64,000 bases of DNA, taken from positions 8,817,501 to 8,881,500 of the forward strand of contig CM067537.1 of the NCBI GenBank assembly GCA_034509925.1, given 5' to 3'. Within the stretch, counting starts at the first letter, position 1. Each line of letters begins with the position of its first letter. Below are positions 49,604 through 61,800 of the stretch, in pieces. The notes under the pieces are model-generated. The model had not been told where the DNA came from and did no database searches. It saw only the letters and a program-made list of their open reading frames with translations. The DNA comes from Hirudinaria manillensis (Eukaryota > Annelida > Clitellata > Hirudinida > Hirudinidae). Made by a program: the position numbers and the translations under genes.

Positions 49604-50534
49604 GGCTATCGGTGACATCATTCCGGAATGAATTATGCTAATGAACGAATAATTAATCGGTTTATTTTTTTATATTCGTTTTATTAATTGCTGTCCGTAG
49701 TTGTTGTTGTTGTTGTTGTTTTAGAACATCTCTTATTGGAATAGATTTCATTAATATTGAAGAGATTTTTTGTATTGTTAAAGAAATTTGGTTTGTGTTT
49801 TTATTTTTCTTGTTGAATATGCATTGGCTACCTGGAACAACCAGTCAGGTCACCACCACCACCTTGACCCCATTTTGGGTCATCATCATCATCATCAACA
49901 ACACCTGCCACCTATGCATCCTGTGAACCCTATGATGGTTTATAAGAGGCTACGTCTGCTGTGAAATTCCTTGACATTTACTTTCTATCGTTAATATTTC
50001 TACCTAATTAAGTAATAATTAATTAATTAATTAATTTTATTAGTTCTGATTAGGTCAATTTATTTCGACTTAAATTGCTGAGTTTGTGTGTGTGTGTGCA
50101 TCGTTGTCGCTTCCGTGTTTCCATGGAGATTATCGTCGTCGTTGTTGTTGTTGTTGATGTTGTCGTTTAGGGGTCTTCTTAAATCTCCACCTCTTTTTTT
50201 TTTACTTACCTTCCTTTCTGCATATCCGTAATAATCTGTAACAGCAAGCTTTATGTGTCTGCGTAGGTTTTGGATGTCTTGATTAATTAACTATTTATTA
50301 TTTATTAACTATTTATTTATTTACTCATAAATAATGATATTTATTTATAATTTTAATTTGAATAATTATATTTATTTATAATTAGTATTGAAATTTGAAA
50401 TGTTAAAGCTAAAAACTAATTTAATAATTTCATTAGTAAAGAAGTCGTTGTTCCAACACTGCTTCCCTGATGATAACTGGCTATTCAAAATGAATATAAC
50501 GTTGACATTTTTGGACCTTTGATTGTAGGGATTG

Positions 50535-50537
50535 GAG

Positions 50538-50572
<35 letters not shown>
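50535..50572. repeat. ATTG microsatellite
   Basis: About nine ATTG units, the first of two such tracts 200 bases apart. Confidence 0.9.
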
Positions 50573-50573
<1 letters not shown>

Positions 50574-50765
50574 CGAGCGAATGAGTGGCAAATCGATCAG
50601 CTGACGGGTAAAAAATTCTATCTACGTTATAACGAGCTACGTATAGTGTCTCAGAATTATGGCGTGTTCCGGCGTAATTAATCAAGGTGTTCCGCATGGG
50701 CAGGTGAATTGGGTGACCTAATGCTGACGTTTACAACGAGACGCCGTATTCTCGTTGCTGCGCAG

Positions 50766-50796
<31 letters not shown>

Positions 50797-50869
50797 CTGA
50801 CTGATTGACTGACTGATTGACTGACTGATTGACTGACTGATTGACTGATTGATTGATTGATTGATTGAT
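50766..50869. repeat. ATTG/ACTG compound microsatellite
   Basis: Pure ATTG units at both ends flank a middle block that alternates ATTG with ACTG in a higher-order pattern (GACTGACTGATT repeated), indicating unit-level duplication. Confidence 0.9.
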
Positions 50870-51151
50870 GGTCGGGAAATCGAGGGGGGTGGACAGGTTT
50901 ACAACGATTATGGTAGCAGCGACTGTGGCGGTCTTGATAAAGTCAACTGTTGACCGGAGCTATTGAGTGTCAACGAAGCCACCCAATCTGCAACATCTGC
51001 GAGATGTTTTTTCTTTAACTGTAATAAATGTTTTTTAAAAGCAATTGTAAAATAATTGTTCTATAAATAAAGAAGATTTGCTTTTGTTAAGATGTCTTTC
51101 GACGAACTCCAGAAAATTCTGACTGCCTGCTTCGGATCCCCAGCCCTGCTC

Positions 51152-51208
51152 GGTCACGTGACGTCGGAAATCAGTGACGTCACGGTCACGTGAATAATTA
51201 ACCAATCA
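51152..51208. promoter_or_regulatory. E-box/CRE/CCAAT motif cluster
   Basis: Within 57 bases there are GTCACGTGAC (51153-51162, palindromic, identical to the TFEB/MITF-type CLEAR consensus), a full CRE TGACGTCA (51175-51182), a second GGTCACGTGA (51184-51193) and a CCAAT box (51200-51204). This density of known bHLH-ZIP and CREB/ATF sites suggests a promoter or enhancer. Whether it drives the zinc-finger gene 2.2 kb downstream is unknown. Confidence 0.5.
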
Positions 51209-51351
51209 GATGCAAGTGTCAGCTTCCATGCCAAATCGCCGGCAATGACGATGACTTATTGCATTATGAAATAGCTCGGTGACACCGGCCAATCAATTCT
51301 GACGAGGTTTAAGATGACGATGATGACGGCGATGAGGATGATGATGATGAT

Positions 51352-51357
<6 letters not shown>

Positions 51358-51446
<89 letters not shown>
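51358..51446. repeat. Long pure AAT microsatellite
   Basis: About 30 uninterrupted AAT units, preceded by a GAT/GAC tract from about 51314. This is the longest perfect microsatellite in the window. Confidence 0.95.
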
Positions 51447-52994
51447 GGATTTATGGAGGCGAAAGTCATGCCTTGGTGGCTGAGTGAGTGAATGCGGAAG
51501 CAAAGTAGTCTTATCAGTGACTTAGTTTTGTGCTAACTTATTATCTTATTATTTGTTAGTTTGTTTTATTATAACAAACATTTATAAGTTAACATTTTAA
51601 CGATGGTGATGGTAATTATTATTATTATTATTATTGTTGTTGTTGTTGTTGTTGTCAGTGTTGTTGATTGCAATAATATTACTTAATCATCACGCAAATG
51701 GTTCTACTTATAAACACTTTGAAACTCTTTATCCTGATTGGAGGGTGGCTTGTTAATTATTTATAACCACCCAATACCAAGGCGTGTCGAAGTCGGTGCT
51801 CGGCTTCCCATTGGTCAATTTGATAGCATTTATGATACAATCCAACGCGAGTTATTGGATTTGTTAAAATGTATTTATGTAATTGTTTTGTCGGTTTAAA
51901 AATAACCTGGTGATTTAAAAGTTAGTAATTTTCTTGTTTTAAATATATCTGGCTTATAGTCGAAGATTCCCGCTCAAATGACATTTTAAATGTTAAATAT
52001 ACACTTTAAATGATGCAAAACATTATTAAATAAACAATGTGATAAATTGTTTAGTTAAGAATTCACTTTTAAACTCTTGAATTTATTTCTCGACTTCATG
52101 GTGTTGGCTGCCATTCTCTTTGCGTCAGTTGTTTATAATGGATTATAAAATCATTAATATATTTATTTATAAAATATTTTATTTCAGTTATTTTTAATTT
52201 TAATTGGGGAAAATTACCAAATAATATTTAGATTCGGCAAGCACATCATTGCATTTTATACTCATTAATTTTCTATTTTATGCTGTAAAATAATTTTGTA
52301 AATTATGTTCGAAAGCTTTATAAATTACGATAATATACTTTATCTGCTATTTTATTTATTGGACTTATTGTGGAGTTCCCGAATCTTGCTGGTTTCACTT
52401 CTTATCAGTGATTTGTTGACTTCTTGACTCGATTTAACCACGAATTTATTACGAGATCCTCATGCACCGCTGGCCTAATAAATTATGCATGAATTAATTA
52501 TTCATTTTAAAGAAATATTCGGAAAATCAAGTAAAACAGGCTTTTATTCTTTACAAGTCCATGAATGGCACAATAAGTCAGGAAATAGTAAGATATCATC
52601 AGACGTAATTACGACGATAGATAATATTAGACGACATCAAGTGGTATTGGACGACACCAGAATGAATTAGACGACATCTCCTCTAAGAACCACCAATGCG
52701 GAGAGGGGAATATAATTATAACCGAATAATCTATCGCATCATGAAATCAATCAATAAACAACATCATTGAATAATAAATTAGCATTTATAATGTCATGTT
52801 GTTGTGGTGGTATAAAGGCATCATAAATTCACGAATCCACTTGATAAAAAGGGGTCGTGTCAAATTCCCCTCAAGTATTGAATTGACTTTGAGTTGCTCG
52901 AGAACAACATCTCGATACTCAACAGTGCTGCGGATTTAAAACCGATTGTAAATAAAAGTTATTTACAATTACTTAATGACGAGGACCTCCGGGT

Positions 52995-53047
52995 ATGATC
53001 ATATCATGATCATAAAACGGAGAGGGCGGAGCCAATCTAATTTGCAT
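52995..53047. promoter_or_regulatory. Promoter-like motif cluster upstream of the zinc-finger gene
   Basis: Two copies of the palindrome ATGATCAT separated by three bases (52995-53013) are followed by a GC box (GGGCGG, 53024-53029), a CCAAT box (53032-53036) and an octamer ATTTGCAT (53040-53047). The cluster ends 374 bases before the start codon of the zinc-finger protein. Function is inferred only from motif identity. Confidence 0.35.
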
Positions 53048-53323
53048 ATCTAATCTTCCTCTGATTTGTCGAGACTTGAAATGAGATCGCGTTAATTTAT
53101 TCAGGCAACTATTTTGACTAACAAATAAAATAAAATTTGATTATTACATTGTACAGTGAGACCCAAATGGTAAAGCTGAGCAACATAACATGGGCTGCCT
53201 GTTTTCCCTCATTACCATCGTCGTCGTCGTCATCACCGCATTCATCATTGATGACTTTGACATCCTTACCTCGCGCTTGGACTAATCATAATAAACTTTA
53301 TTAAAAAATGAATATTATATTTT

Positions 53324-53356
<33 letters not shown>

Positions 53357-53421
53357 TTAATAATTTGCAATTACAATAATTTTGATTTGCTTTTTTTTTT
53401 AATTTGCAGCAAAACAAGTTC

Positions 53422-55047
53422 ATGAATTCAGACGAGGAACTACTATTCGTAGACGTCGAAGGATCCGACGATGACGAAGGTCTACGTACGAGTTCACACC
53501 CAGTAGGTTGTGGTCCGCCGGAAGACGAAATCGAAATCTGTGACTGGGAAGAACAGCCTCATACCTTTTCGCATACTCCAGGAAATTCCATTTCACAGCC
53601 CGGAAAATCCCAGCTCCCCGTCCTCATCAATCCTTTCGACGTGCGCCATCATCACTATCAGGAATATTTACGATTGAGAAGGGAGTTGTTATTAAGGTCG
53701 GATTGCTCTTTAATGTCGTGTGCCAAGTGCTGGTGTCATCCGCCATTGGTAACCACTCTTCCATTCTTGCCTGTAGTCTCAATTCAGCCATTGCCTCCTC
53801 TGCAATCTCTTAACTGTCTACCGCAGAGGTGGCCAGCCCACGTGACGCCAACCGGCGACCAATCAGCGCCCGTCTGCTTTCCGGAACGTGGCGCCGATGG
53901 CGGGACTTGGAGTAAGAGCTTCGAGGAGAGGTTGGCTGGTCGTACTTGTAAGCATTTGTGTTGCTATGGAAACGGTTCAGATCATCTTCATCACATTCGT
54001 CATCACTGTCATCATCATCAACAACAGCAACAACAACAACGACAACAACAACATCAGCCACAACAACAACCACTGGGAGAAATCCAGAAGATTCTGCATG
54101 ACCTGCCGAGAAAATTGGAAACCACTTCGACTTTTTATAAAAACATCGCCAGATGGCAGAAGGCCGGACTCGCGTTCGACGATTCGTACCACGAACGCCG
54201 TCGCCTCCGTCGAAGCGACAGCAGCAACAGCAGCGACGACATGTGCGATTCTTGTTGCCATGGGGACGAGGAGAAGATTCTCGATCTCCAAGAAACGACT
54301 CTATCCCAATCCGGTAAAAAACTGTACGACGACGGTCTAGTCGTTTCCCTTCTAAAATCCTCATCTGCATCTTCCCCGCCATTGCAAGTGTCGGCCTATT
54401 TGTCTTCTTCTTCTTCTGATTCAACAAGCGAATCTCCATTGGCAGTGATAAGCTCCAACATAAACAATGGAAAATGGTTCTCGAATTCGCACTGTGTCAC
54501 AGTTTCGTCATCGTCGTCATCCTCATTTAATCTCACCAACATCGCACGTCATCGCCAATCACCGGCTACAAGCACGTCTGGGGACAATCGAATCTCGGTT
54601 ATCAAGAAATCGCATCTTCTACGTCGAGAGGAGAATTCCCAAAGACGCCATCATCCGTATATCAACGATCCACCAAAACAACAACAGAAAGAACAGGAGA
54701 AGCAGCATGGGCCATCGCAATTATTCTCGGGCAGCGTTCCTTCTAGTAGCGTTGGTATTTCTCCTCGACAGCCTGTATGTTCGATTTGCAAGAGATCCTT
54801 CAGTAGCTCGAGCGCCCTTCAAATTCATCAGAGAACTCACTCGGGCATTAAACCGTTTTCTTGCAACGCCTGTGGCAAATCTTTCAGCACCAAGGGCAAC
54901 CTTAAAGTGCATCTTTCGGCTGTTCACAAACCAGACGCAGGCCAATCTCGACGCGGCCAGAGACTATCTCTGAGTCCCGAAAGATTGAGGAGAATTCTAG
55001 ACATGTTTTGTAAAAATAAGTGCGGTCCGAGAAATTTGTTCAAATAG
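53422..55047 (+). CDS. C2H2 zinc-finger protein with one Spalt-like finger pair
   Basis: A single open exon encodes 541 residues, probably a DNA-binding transcription factor. Residues 1-50 are strongly acidic ([18 protein letters not shown]). A His/Gln run ([13 protein letters not shown]) lies near residue 200, and Ser-rich low complexity fills the centre. Two C2H2 fingers sit near the C-terminus at about 453-473 ([20 protein letters not shown]) and 481-502 ([20 protein letters not shown]), joined by the linker HSGIKPF. The pattern S-ALQIH-RTH and TKGNLKVH is the signature of Spalt/SALL double fingers. SALL proteins normally have several pairs and over 1000 residues, so this is either a reduced paralogue or one exon of a longer gene. 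The 5' side supports the latter possibility: a good acceptor (pyrimidine run then TTTGCAG) lies at 53409, 13 bases before the chosen ATG. Confidence 0.8.
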   Translation: MNSDEELLFVDVEGSDDDEGLRTSSHPVGCGPPEDEIEICDWEEQPHTFSHTPGNSISQPGKSQLPVLINPFDVRHHHYQEYLRLRRELLLRSDCSLMSCAKCWCHPPLVTTLPFLPVVSIQPLPPLQSLNCLPQRWPAHVTPTGDQSAPVCFPERGADGGTWSKSFEERLAGRTCKHLCCYGNGSDHLHHIRHHCHHHQQQQQQQRQQQHQPQQQPLGEIQKILHDLPRKLETTSTFYKNIARWQKAGLAFDDSYHERRRLRRSDSSNSSDDMCDSCCHGDEEKILDLQETTLSQSGKKLYDDGLVVSLLKSSSASSPPLQVSAYLSSSSSDSTSESPLAVISSNINNGKWFSNSHCVTVSSSSSSSFNLTNIARHRQSPATSTSGDNRISVIKKSHLLRREENSQRRHHPYINDPPKQQQKEQEKQHGPSQLFSGSVPSSSVGISPRQPVCSICKRSFSSSSALQIHQRTHSGIKPFSCNACGKSFSTKGNLKVHLSAVHKPDAGQSRRGQRLSLSPERLRRILDMFCKNKCGPRNLFK

Positions 55048-57607
55048 AATAATTATAGTCCACAAAAATATTAGCTTTAAATTTTATCCGGTTGATTTCA
55101 ATTAATTGTTACACTAAAAACTTTGATAAACAGCTTTTGATACAATTTCAAATTTGTTGAGCATGCGACTGAGGTTAACTTTTAAACGAGTGAGTTTCTC
55201 TTCACGTCGTCCGGAGCGCGGTTGTTTTGTTTTGGCCTCGGCGAATGCTCGTTAATCTCTAAATAAATTCTTCCTCAACGGAAGAAAAATCGGATGAACT
55301 CATGTTTTATCGATTCGAGAACAGTTTATTCATGATGGAAACGAAATTTCGACATTAATGTATGCGCCGCTAATCTATGAGTTTCAAGTTCAAAAAAAGA
55401 AAAAAACCTAGGAAACACCATCGTTCGAACATCAACTGCTAATATCGCATTTCAAGACAACTAAAACGACTCGAACATCGACGGGGATTTTAGATTTTCA
55501 AAATATGAAGTGTTAAAATCGTGACGAAGTGATTAAAGATTGAAACGTCGTTTGTAACCGCGTGTGTAGTCGAAGACTTTGAAAACTCCACGGATCAGAA
55601 ATAGACAACCATTCAGTTTGAAGTCAACTAAAACAGCATTTCTGGATCTGGAATTCGGAAAATTATTAAAAAAAAAAAACAAACAAACAGACTGATGGAT
55701 ATTAAACGATTCTAAAACGTTTCTAAGACGATTCTAAGTTGTCAACACAATCGAAAGGTGAGTTAAATTCAAATGCTTCGCTGCAGATTTGAGACAGGTT
55801 AAAAACGAACAACCAAACGTATCAAGTGTCGACTAGCAGACGACGTTCTTGCAGAAATTGGAATGTTGATACATAATTCAGATGAAACAAAATCGTCGAC
55901 TGAAAATTTACATAATATTCATCATAAGTGAGAACGTGAATGATTTGAAACAACAAAACATCGTCTGTTGTTCTCAAAACTGCAGATGAATAGTTTCGAA
56001 AGGAAATTCTGCAGTGGGAAATCACAAACTTTTATGTCAGCATCTCACGGAAGATTTGAGGAGTCGTTGCAAGATTTGTAGAAGTGCAATTTCGAAAAAA
56101 TAAGGTTGAAGTTATAAGCCATTTATAAGCAACGATAATTCATGACCTTGAATGAAATTAAGGCATTTGTATGTAAGATTTGAATGCAAATATTGAGCCA
56201 GATCGTTTTGTTTTGACTAGCCTGACGAACATAGCTTAGAACGCCATTTAACTTCTGGGTTAAGTAGTGCGCCATCGAAATCAGCGCCAGACTTGAGAGC
56301 TGGAATCGATTTCTCGGGGCATATCAAAGCTTCTGTAGGTTTGCTTTTGGTCAGGTTACGCCAAAGTATCGCAATCGACAAATCCACAACACCACAATGG
56401 AGTACAAGGAAGGACTCACAATAAATAAAATCGTCCTAGAATTACGGCCATCGGAGGATTAACCGGACCAAGACGAGCCGGAGATATGAAGGTTCGGGAC
56501 ATTCTCGAGATAATAATCGAAGAAAGAGCCAGAAGATTTGGATCTCTTGAGATGAACTTGATAACGAGATGGATGAGTCGCCACGGAATGATCCGAAATG
56601 GAAAGCCGACTTCTGGCACGAAGCACCTCTTCCTGTGGGCCGAACAATGGTAAAAAGTGGATAAAGCGTGTGAGGAATGGCATCAAGCGGCCGTCATACG
56701 CTCGCCGAAATCCAATTTTAAACGACAAAAAAAGTCACATGTCAAGAGGGGAAAATTTAAAGTTAGCGAGTGAAATTTCCAAAAGAAATGGAATTTTCCC
56801 ATTTTAGCAGCACTCCCTTTTTGTCTTTTTTTTTTAAAGTTTGCGTCTCAAAACCAATCTGCAAATTGATTCTAGAGCCAAAAGCCGGATTAGAAATCGC
56901 GCCAAACGAGACGTACGACGATGGTGTAATGGAAGAAAATCCATGTTCGAAATTCGAGAACGACCCTCTTGGGTAAAATGGCGCACGAACGAATTCCCTC
57001 TACTAGGTCGAGAAAGAAAAAAACGTTCCTAAAGACAAAAAAAAAGAAAATTCAAAGTCCGATATTTAATTCGCACAGACAATTAAAACGAGATATCCAT
57101 CCCAGTCGTCTCCTCGATGTGAGATTTATTCTTTGATCGAAATAAAGTTAATGGGGTATCATTGTTGCTTTGTTAATCTTCGATGTTGTTATTTGCCGTG
57201 TGTTATGTACAGACACGAAAGGCCTAGCCGTGTCTCTCCCATCCCTGTGATTTCGGGTGTACTTGCTCTATTTGGGCACTGGTTGGTTGGTTGGTTGGTT
57301 TGGTTGGGTATGGTTGAAGGATCGTTTGGTCGTTCGCGAGCTGCCAAAGCGCCGAACGAAGAGGTGAAATACTGGTTGTCGTAGCTCTCAAAAAATATCA
57401 CGACTCTCGCTGCAGACGATAAATATTTCTTGTAGATGATAAGTTGGATAATTTATTTAGAATTTTTTGTATTGCTAGGATTTAGGGATTAATTATAAAT
57501 CAAGCGCTTAAAATAAATTCATTTCGTTTATGAGCCAAATTCGTCAAATGAATGGGTGTCTTTCCGATTTGTTACCGTCACTGCTCCGTTTTGGTAGTCC
57601 TAGTCGT
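55048..57607. other. Spacer between the zinc-finger gene and the innexin
   Basis: Non-repetitive, moderately AT-rich DNA that probably contains both 3' UTRs, since the genes are convergent. The block at about 56217-56345 is more GC-rich and CpG-rich. No open frame here resembles a protein. Confidence 0.4.
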
Positions 57608-58894
57608 TTAGACCACCTCCAGACGTCCCCCGTTGGCTCTGTTCTTTACAATATTCTTCCTGCCCGGTTTCTCGGCCAGCGTGCGACGCTCGGGACTGTA
57701 GTTGTTCCACAGGCCGCAAAGTACTTCCCCGGCCACCACCTCACCCATGTTCATGCCGATGAGTCGAACGATGAACATGCCGTCTCTGCGAAGGTAGTTC
57801 TCGGCAAACTTGGCCAGCGTCCCGGCCTCTCTGGGAGCAGCGTCCATGACTCGTATCTGCTTCCTGACGTATTGGACGTGTCCCGGCCAGTAAAGAGAGC
57901 GGAAGAGCCATCGGAGGAAGTTAATGGCCGTGGCGAAGGCCAAGAAGACGAACCAAAACCATAAAAAGGTGAATAGCTTCTCGTTGAAGAGATTGATGGT
58001 CAGAGCGCACTGCAAGACGTAGCTGTGGACTCTGTTGTTGCTCCTCAGCTCGAACTCGCAGAGGGTCACTCTGGGGAACCGGTCCGGGTAGCCCCAGTCC
58101 TGGCCTTTGGCCAGCCTCTCGATAATGTGCACGCCGTACATGTGGTAGTCGATTTTTAGGAAAGCATCCAAGAGGAATAGCTGGCCGACAGCGTTGGCGA
58201 CGTATAAGATTTTGATCATCATGTAGCACGAAATTAGATAATTGCCGTACAGCTTGCCTCCTATTAGGCAGCAGGCTTTGGCAATGAAATGCTTGATCCT
58301 TACGACGCAGCCAGTCCTGTACTCCCTCTGAGCCAAGAGGTAGCGGTCCATCTGGTTGACCACGTAGCGGATGGCCTTCTCTCTGATTTCCAGATAGGAA
58401 GCTTGACTGCACACCCTGGCTGCGTCCATCACAGCGGTCATGTTGACGCCGGAACGACGGTTCAAGAACCGCCAGAAGAGGCACGGTATGAACGACAACA
58501 GTCCCTGAAATATGAGTATCAATGGTACCCACTGGTAGTAGCTGATCATGGCTGGTCTGTGGTTGATATCGTCGCCGGCGCGATGGTTGTGATGATGGTT
58601 CTGATCTCGAGAATAAGACTGGAGTTTGTCCTGAGGGACGGGGTCGTCTATCGGTAGGAAGTAGGTATTGCTGACCCAGCAGATGGCATCGGCGTAATCC
58701 CTGTGACTGTCCGTGAACTGGGCTGGACACCAGCAGGTTATTGGCCTGCCGACGAACTGCTTTGTACTGACCAAGAATCCGAAACAGATGAGAATTATGA
58801 CCGTGTACTGTCTCGTCAGTCTATCGACGTAATCATCGTCCATGCGAAACTTAATCTCTCGGATGGTGAGAGCCGATTTGAGCAGACGATCCAT
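57608..58894 (-). CDS. Innexin, gap-junction channel subunit
   Basis: Innexins form gap junctions and hemichannels in invertebrates. One uninterrupted frame encodes 428 residues with four membrane helices and intracellular termini. TM1 lies around YTVIILICFGFLV (30-42). The first extracellular loop has ITCWCPAQFT and the second conserved Cys in DAICWVSNTYFLP. The family signature YYQWVPLILIFQGLLSFIPC spans the start of TM2. TM3 is near YMMIKILYVANAVGQLFLLD, and the second loop carries VTLCEFELR and YVLQCALTINLFNEKLF leading into TM4 (TFLWFWFVFLAFATAINFL). The C-terminal tail is basic. The length is typical. A His-rich insert (about 58562-58610) lies in the first loop. The absence of introns contrasts with the exon-dense genes to the left. 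Confidence 0.97.
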   Translation of the reverse strand: MDRLLKSALTIREIKFRMDDDYVDRLTRQYTVIILICFGFLVSTKQFVGRPITCWCPAQFTDSHRDYADAICWVSNTYFLPIDDPVPQDKLQSYSRDQNHHHNHRAGDDINHRPAMISYYQWVPLILIFQGLLSFIPCLFWRFLNRRSGVNMTAVMDAARVCSQASYLEIREKAIRYVVNQMDRYLLAQREYRTGCVVRIKHFIAKACCLIGGKLYGNYLISCYMMIKILYVANAVGQLFLLDAFLKIDYHMYGVHIIERLAKGQDWGYPDRFPRVTLCEFELRSNNRVHSYVLQCALTINLFNEKLFTFLWFWFVFLAFATAINFLRWLFRSLYWPGHVQYVRKQIRVMDAAPREAGTLAKFAENYLRRDGMFIVRLIGMNMGEVVAGEVLCGLWNNYSPERRTLAEKPGRKNIVKNRANGGRLEVV

Positions 58895-61800
58895 GATTTT
58901 CTGATTTTGTTTTCGGCTTACTTAATTCCAGCTAGTTCAACCTTCCGTATTTTTTTACTTCTATTTTAAAAATACAAACGAAAACTAATTCCCTAAAGAA
59001 CTTTTCTGGCTTCAATCCTTTCAGAATTTCTCATTATATTTTAGAAGAAACTTCTTGCGGTACTTGGAGGGCTGTCGGATGCGATTCAATCTCTTGATGG
59101 CGTGAAGCGGACTGGGTGAATTGAATAGAGCATTGATTGAAGATTGAAGACTGGCTTATCAATCATTCTAGGTTCGACCGTTTCTTTGCCCTATTGTCAA
59201 GAAGTGGGTGTTTCGACAGGGTCAGACATCTGCGAACAAAAAAAATAAATGTATTTAGAAAATGATGGATCTCCAAAATCGCCATTCGTCATAAATAATT
59301 GTTTACTTCGGATAAAAATTATTTATCTCATAAAAATAAAAGTTTTGGAACATGACGAATTCTAAGTAAGGTTGAGTCGGATAGTCCCAAAAACAAATTC
59401 GAGAATGTATACATTCTTTTTGACCATTTTCCTCCTTGTATTTTTTCCCCTTCCGACAGGGTCCATCCCTGGTGGAAAAATTCACCAATAGTTACGACTG
59501 ACTCGTCACTTCATCACCGCGATGCAATGCTTTGGGAGAGACGGGCAGAGATTCTGTCGATTGGGACCTTGATCGACTGCAGCAACCATTAATTACTGAT
59601 CGATCATCGGATAATGTCGCCAAGGAAGCACAAACTGATCTTAAGCGAATTCTATTGATTATTCACCGAGCCGAACGCTCGTTCGAAAAGAATATCAATC
59701 ACGTTATCTTCGATTCATGCCTTTTACTTAACAAACACCATAATTGTTTTAGGTTTATCTTATGTGTTTCAAAAAGATTTAAATATTTCCCCGTGGTAAA
59801 TTTGGAACGTTTTTAGAAGATTAGATTCAGTTGCAAGACTTTTGCAATAGTTAAAAACAGCGAAAGACAATGTTAAATTGAAAACTTTTCAGAGATGGAT
59901 GGCCGAGACATGGCAAACATGGCGTTGCGCAGCCATTTGATGAGACGGAACATAACTGTTTTTCCAATTTTGAATTGATTGAAATGCTCGCTCAGGCGAG
60001 AAGAAATATAACAAAAAGAATAGAAACTAAAATCTGGTTCTGATAACATGAAAGACAGAAAATTTTTTTTGCTTTTCAAAGCGCTTTTTCTGCGATTGGG
60101 CGTTATTATTATTATTTTCTCGTTTTAAATCAAATTTTTAAAAAAGACACTTTCTTTTCATGGCAGACTTTCCATAGATTAAAACTCCTGACTGAAGCAT
60201 CGACATTTCCGTCACTAGGTAAAAATATGAATGCCTTGCGAAGAAAATTATGGCTGACTATTCTAATCTGCTCTAAGAACTCAATCAATAGCTCTCGTTC
60301 CTACCTGCATAAGCAATGACGCCAGAGGAAATATTATTAGCTCCGAGCAGGGACGTCATTTGGACGGACATGGGCTAAGGAGAAGTCTTTTCCTCCACCT
60401 CTAATAATTCTGAATTGACATGCGTGGATTCAGTAGAATTAGAAATTTTAAAACAAATCTCAACATTTAGGGACAGAACCACAGTGAGTAGAAGGACAAA
60501 GGGAGTCTCGATTTGTGAATGATGAGAAGGAAAATCGTAAATCCCGGACTCATCAAAACCGGATGTTGTCGGATGTTCTTGGCTATTTTCCAGAGCCTCG
60601 GTTTTCCGACGTAGATGCTGCTTCTCGTGGAAAAATTTAACGACTCGAGAGAAATTCGGACTTTCTTCTCGGAAGAAGAAAAATCGATAAATCCGGGTCT
60701 GAGGTCAGCAAACATTCGGAAGAAACAAGTTCGTGACTCACAACATGGTTGGAGAACACGAATAATGGAGAAGAAATGGGAAAGAAATGCCCCAGACCGA
60801 TATGGCGCTGTGGGGACCAAGACGAGACTGAAGAGAGTGATGAAAGACTTCCATCCCACATTGACTGTCTCGCCTCTGAAACCGTCCACTGAAGACGGGC
60901 TGTTTAATTTCTTTCTTTATACTTTTTATTGTGAGCTATGAACTTAATGCAATTTGAGGTGCTCTTCGTTTAGGTACTAAAGTCAGCGATGCGTGAAGAA
61001 AACGATTATCGGATGAGTGACAAAAATATTGCCGTTTCTTACTCAATACAAAGTAAATACTTTATGGAAAAGGAAAGATAGGAATACAAATAAATAAACG
61101 AATTGGGACTCAAGACAATACGAACTGAAAAACTTAGATTAAGAATTAGATTCAAGCGTCTTTGTAGGGGTAATTAAACCCTTTGTCTCCTGTCGGGTCA
61201 GGACTGGTTCAAACGGCAGGAAAAGGGCCGACCGAATTGGATGACTGCGGGCACTATCTATTATAACAATGTCATCAGACGACACGATTAGCAGCGGAGA
61301 ATGAGAAAAAGATGTTGGAGTGGCAAAACCAGAGAGCAATGGCTCATTACGGTCGATCAATAGGAAGCTACGCAGGCAGAAAGAGAGAGAGCCTAGCTCT
61401 TGCCTGCAAAGCTCCATCTTGCTCCGACATCTTGCCTAGCAACGTGCGTAGATGTTCGTCCGGTGCAGACTCGGTTCGTTCATTAATTACTCCACTCCCC
61501 TGCTTCGAATTTTACGGACTTCCCCACCTCTTTTTGCCCCCAGTCTCTTATCACTCTTCCAGGCGCTCTCGACCCTCTTTTCCGTACGGCCCGAGAATCC
61601 ATAAATCCACCATTCTGACAGACCATCCGCCCTGCTCATTCCCCATTATCGCCACGATCAGTTTTACATTTAACCACTCGCTTTGATATTATTGCCTTGC
61701 CGAGCCACGGTAACGGTAATGACTACGATGACGACGAAGACGATGATAATTCTGTTGTTATTTTTAACAAATGCTAGAGTATATTGCTTAGCCCAACTGT

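Larger units (their letters stand above)
49604..53421. other. Long spacer with microsatellites between SNX7/30 and the zinc-finger gene
   Basis: The first ~700 bases may be the nexin 3' UTR. Beyond them lie TTG, ATTG/ACTG, GAT and AAT tracts, plus two clusters of transcription-factor-like motifs listed separately. Open frames are short or repeat-driven; I see no exon that clearly connects to either neighbour. Confidence 0.4.

Noticed and set aside
50535-50869. Regularly spaced short repeats that might suggest a CRISPR-like array
   Set aside because: They are plain ATTG/ACTG microsatellites without unique spacers, in a eukaryotic genome.
54467-54973. 168-codon frame overlapping the zinc-finger gene in another reading frame
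   Set aside because: Shadow frame of the zinc-finger coding exon, which carries clear C2H2 motifs in its own frame.
57921-58730. 269-codon minus-strand frame overlapping the innexin
   Set aside because: Shadow of the innexin gene in another frame; no membrane helices or known motif.
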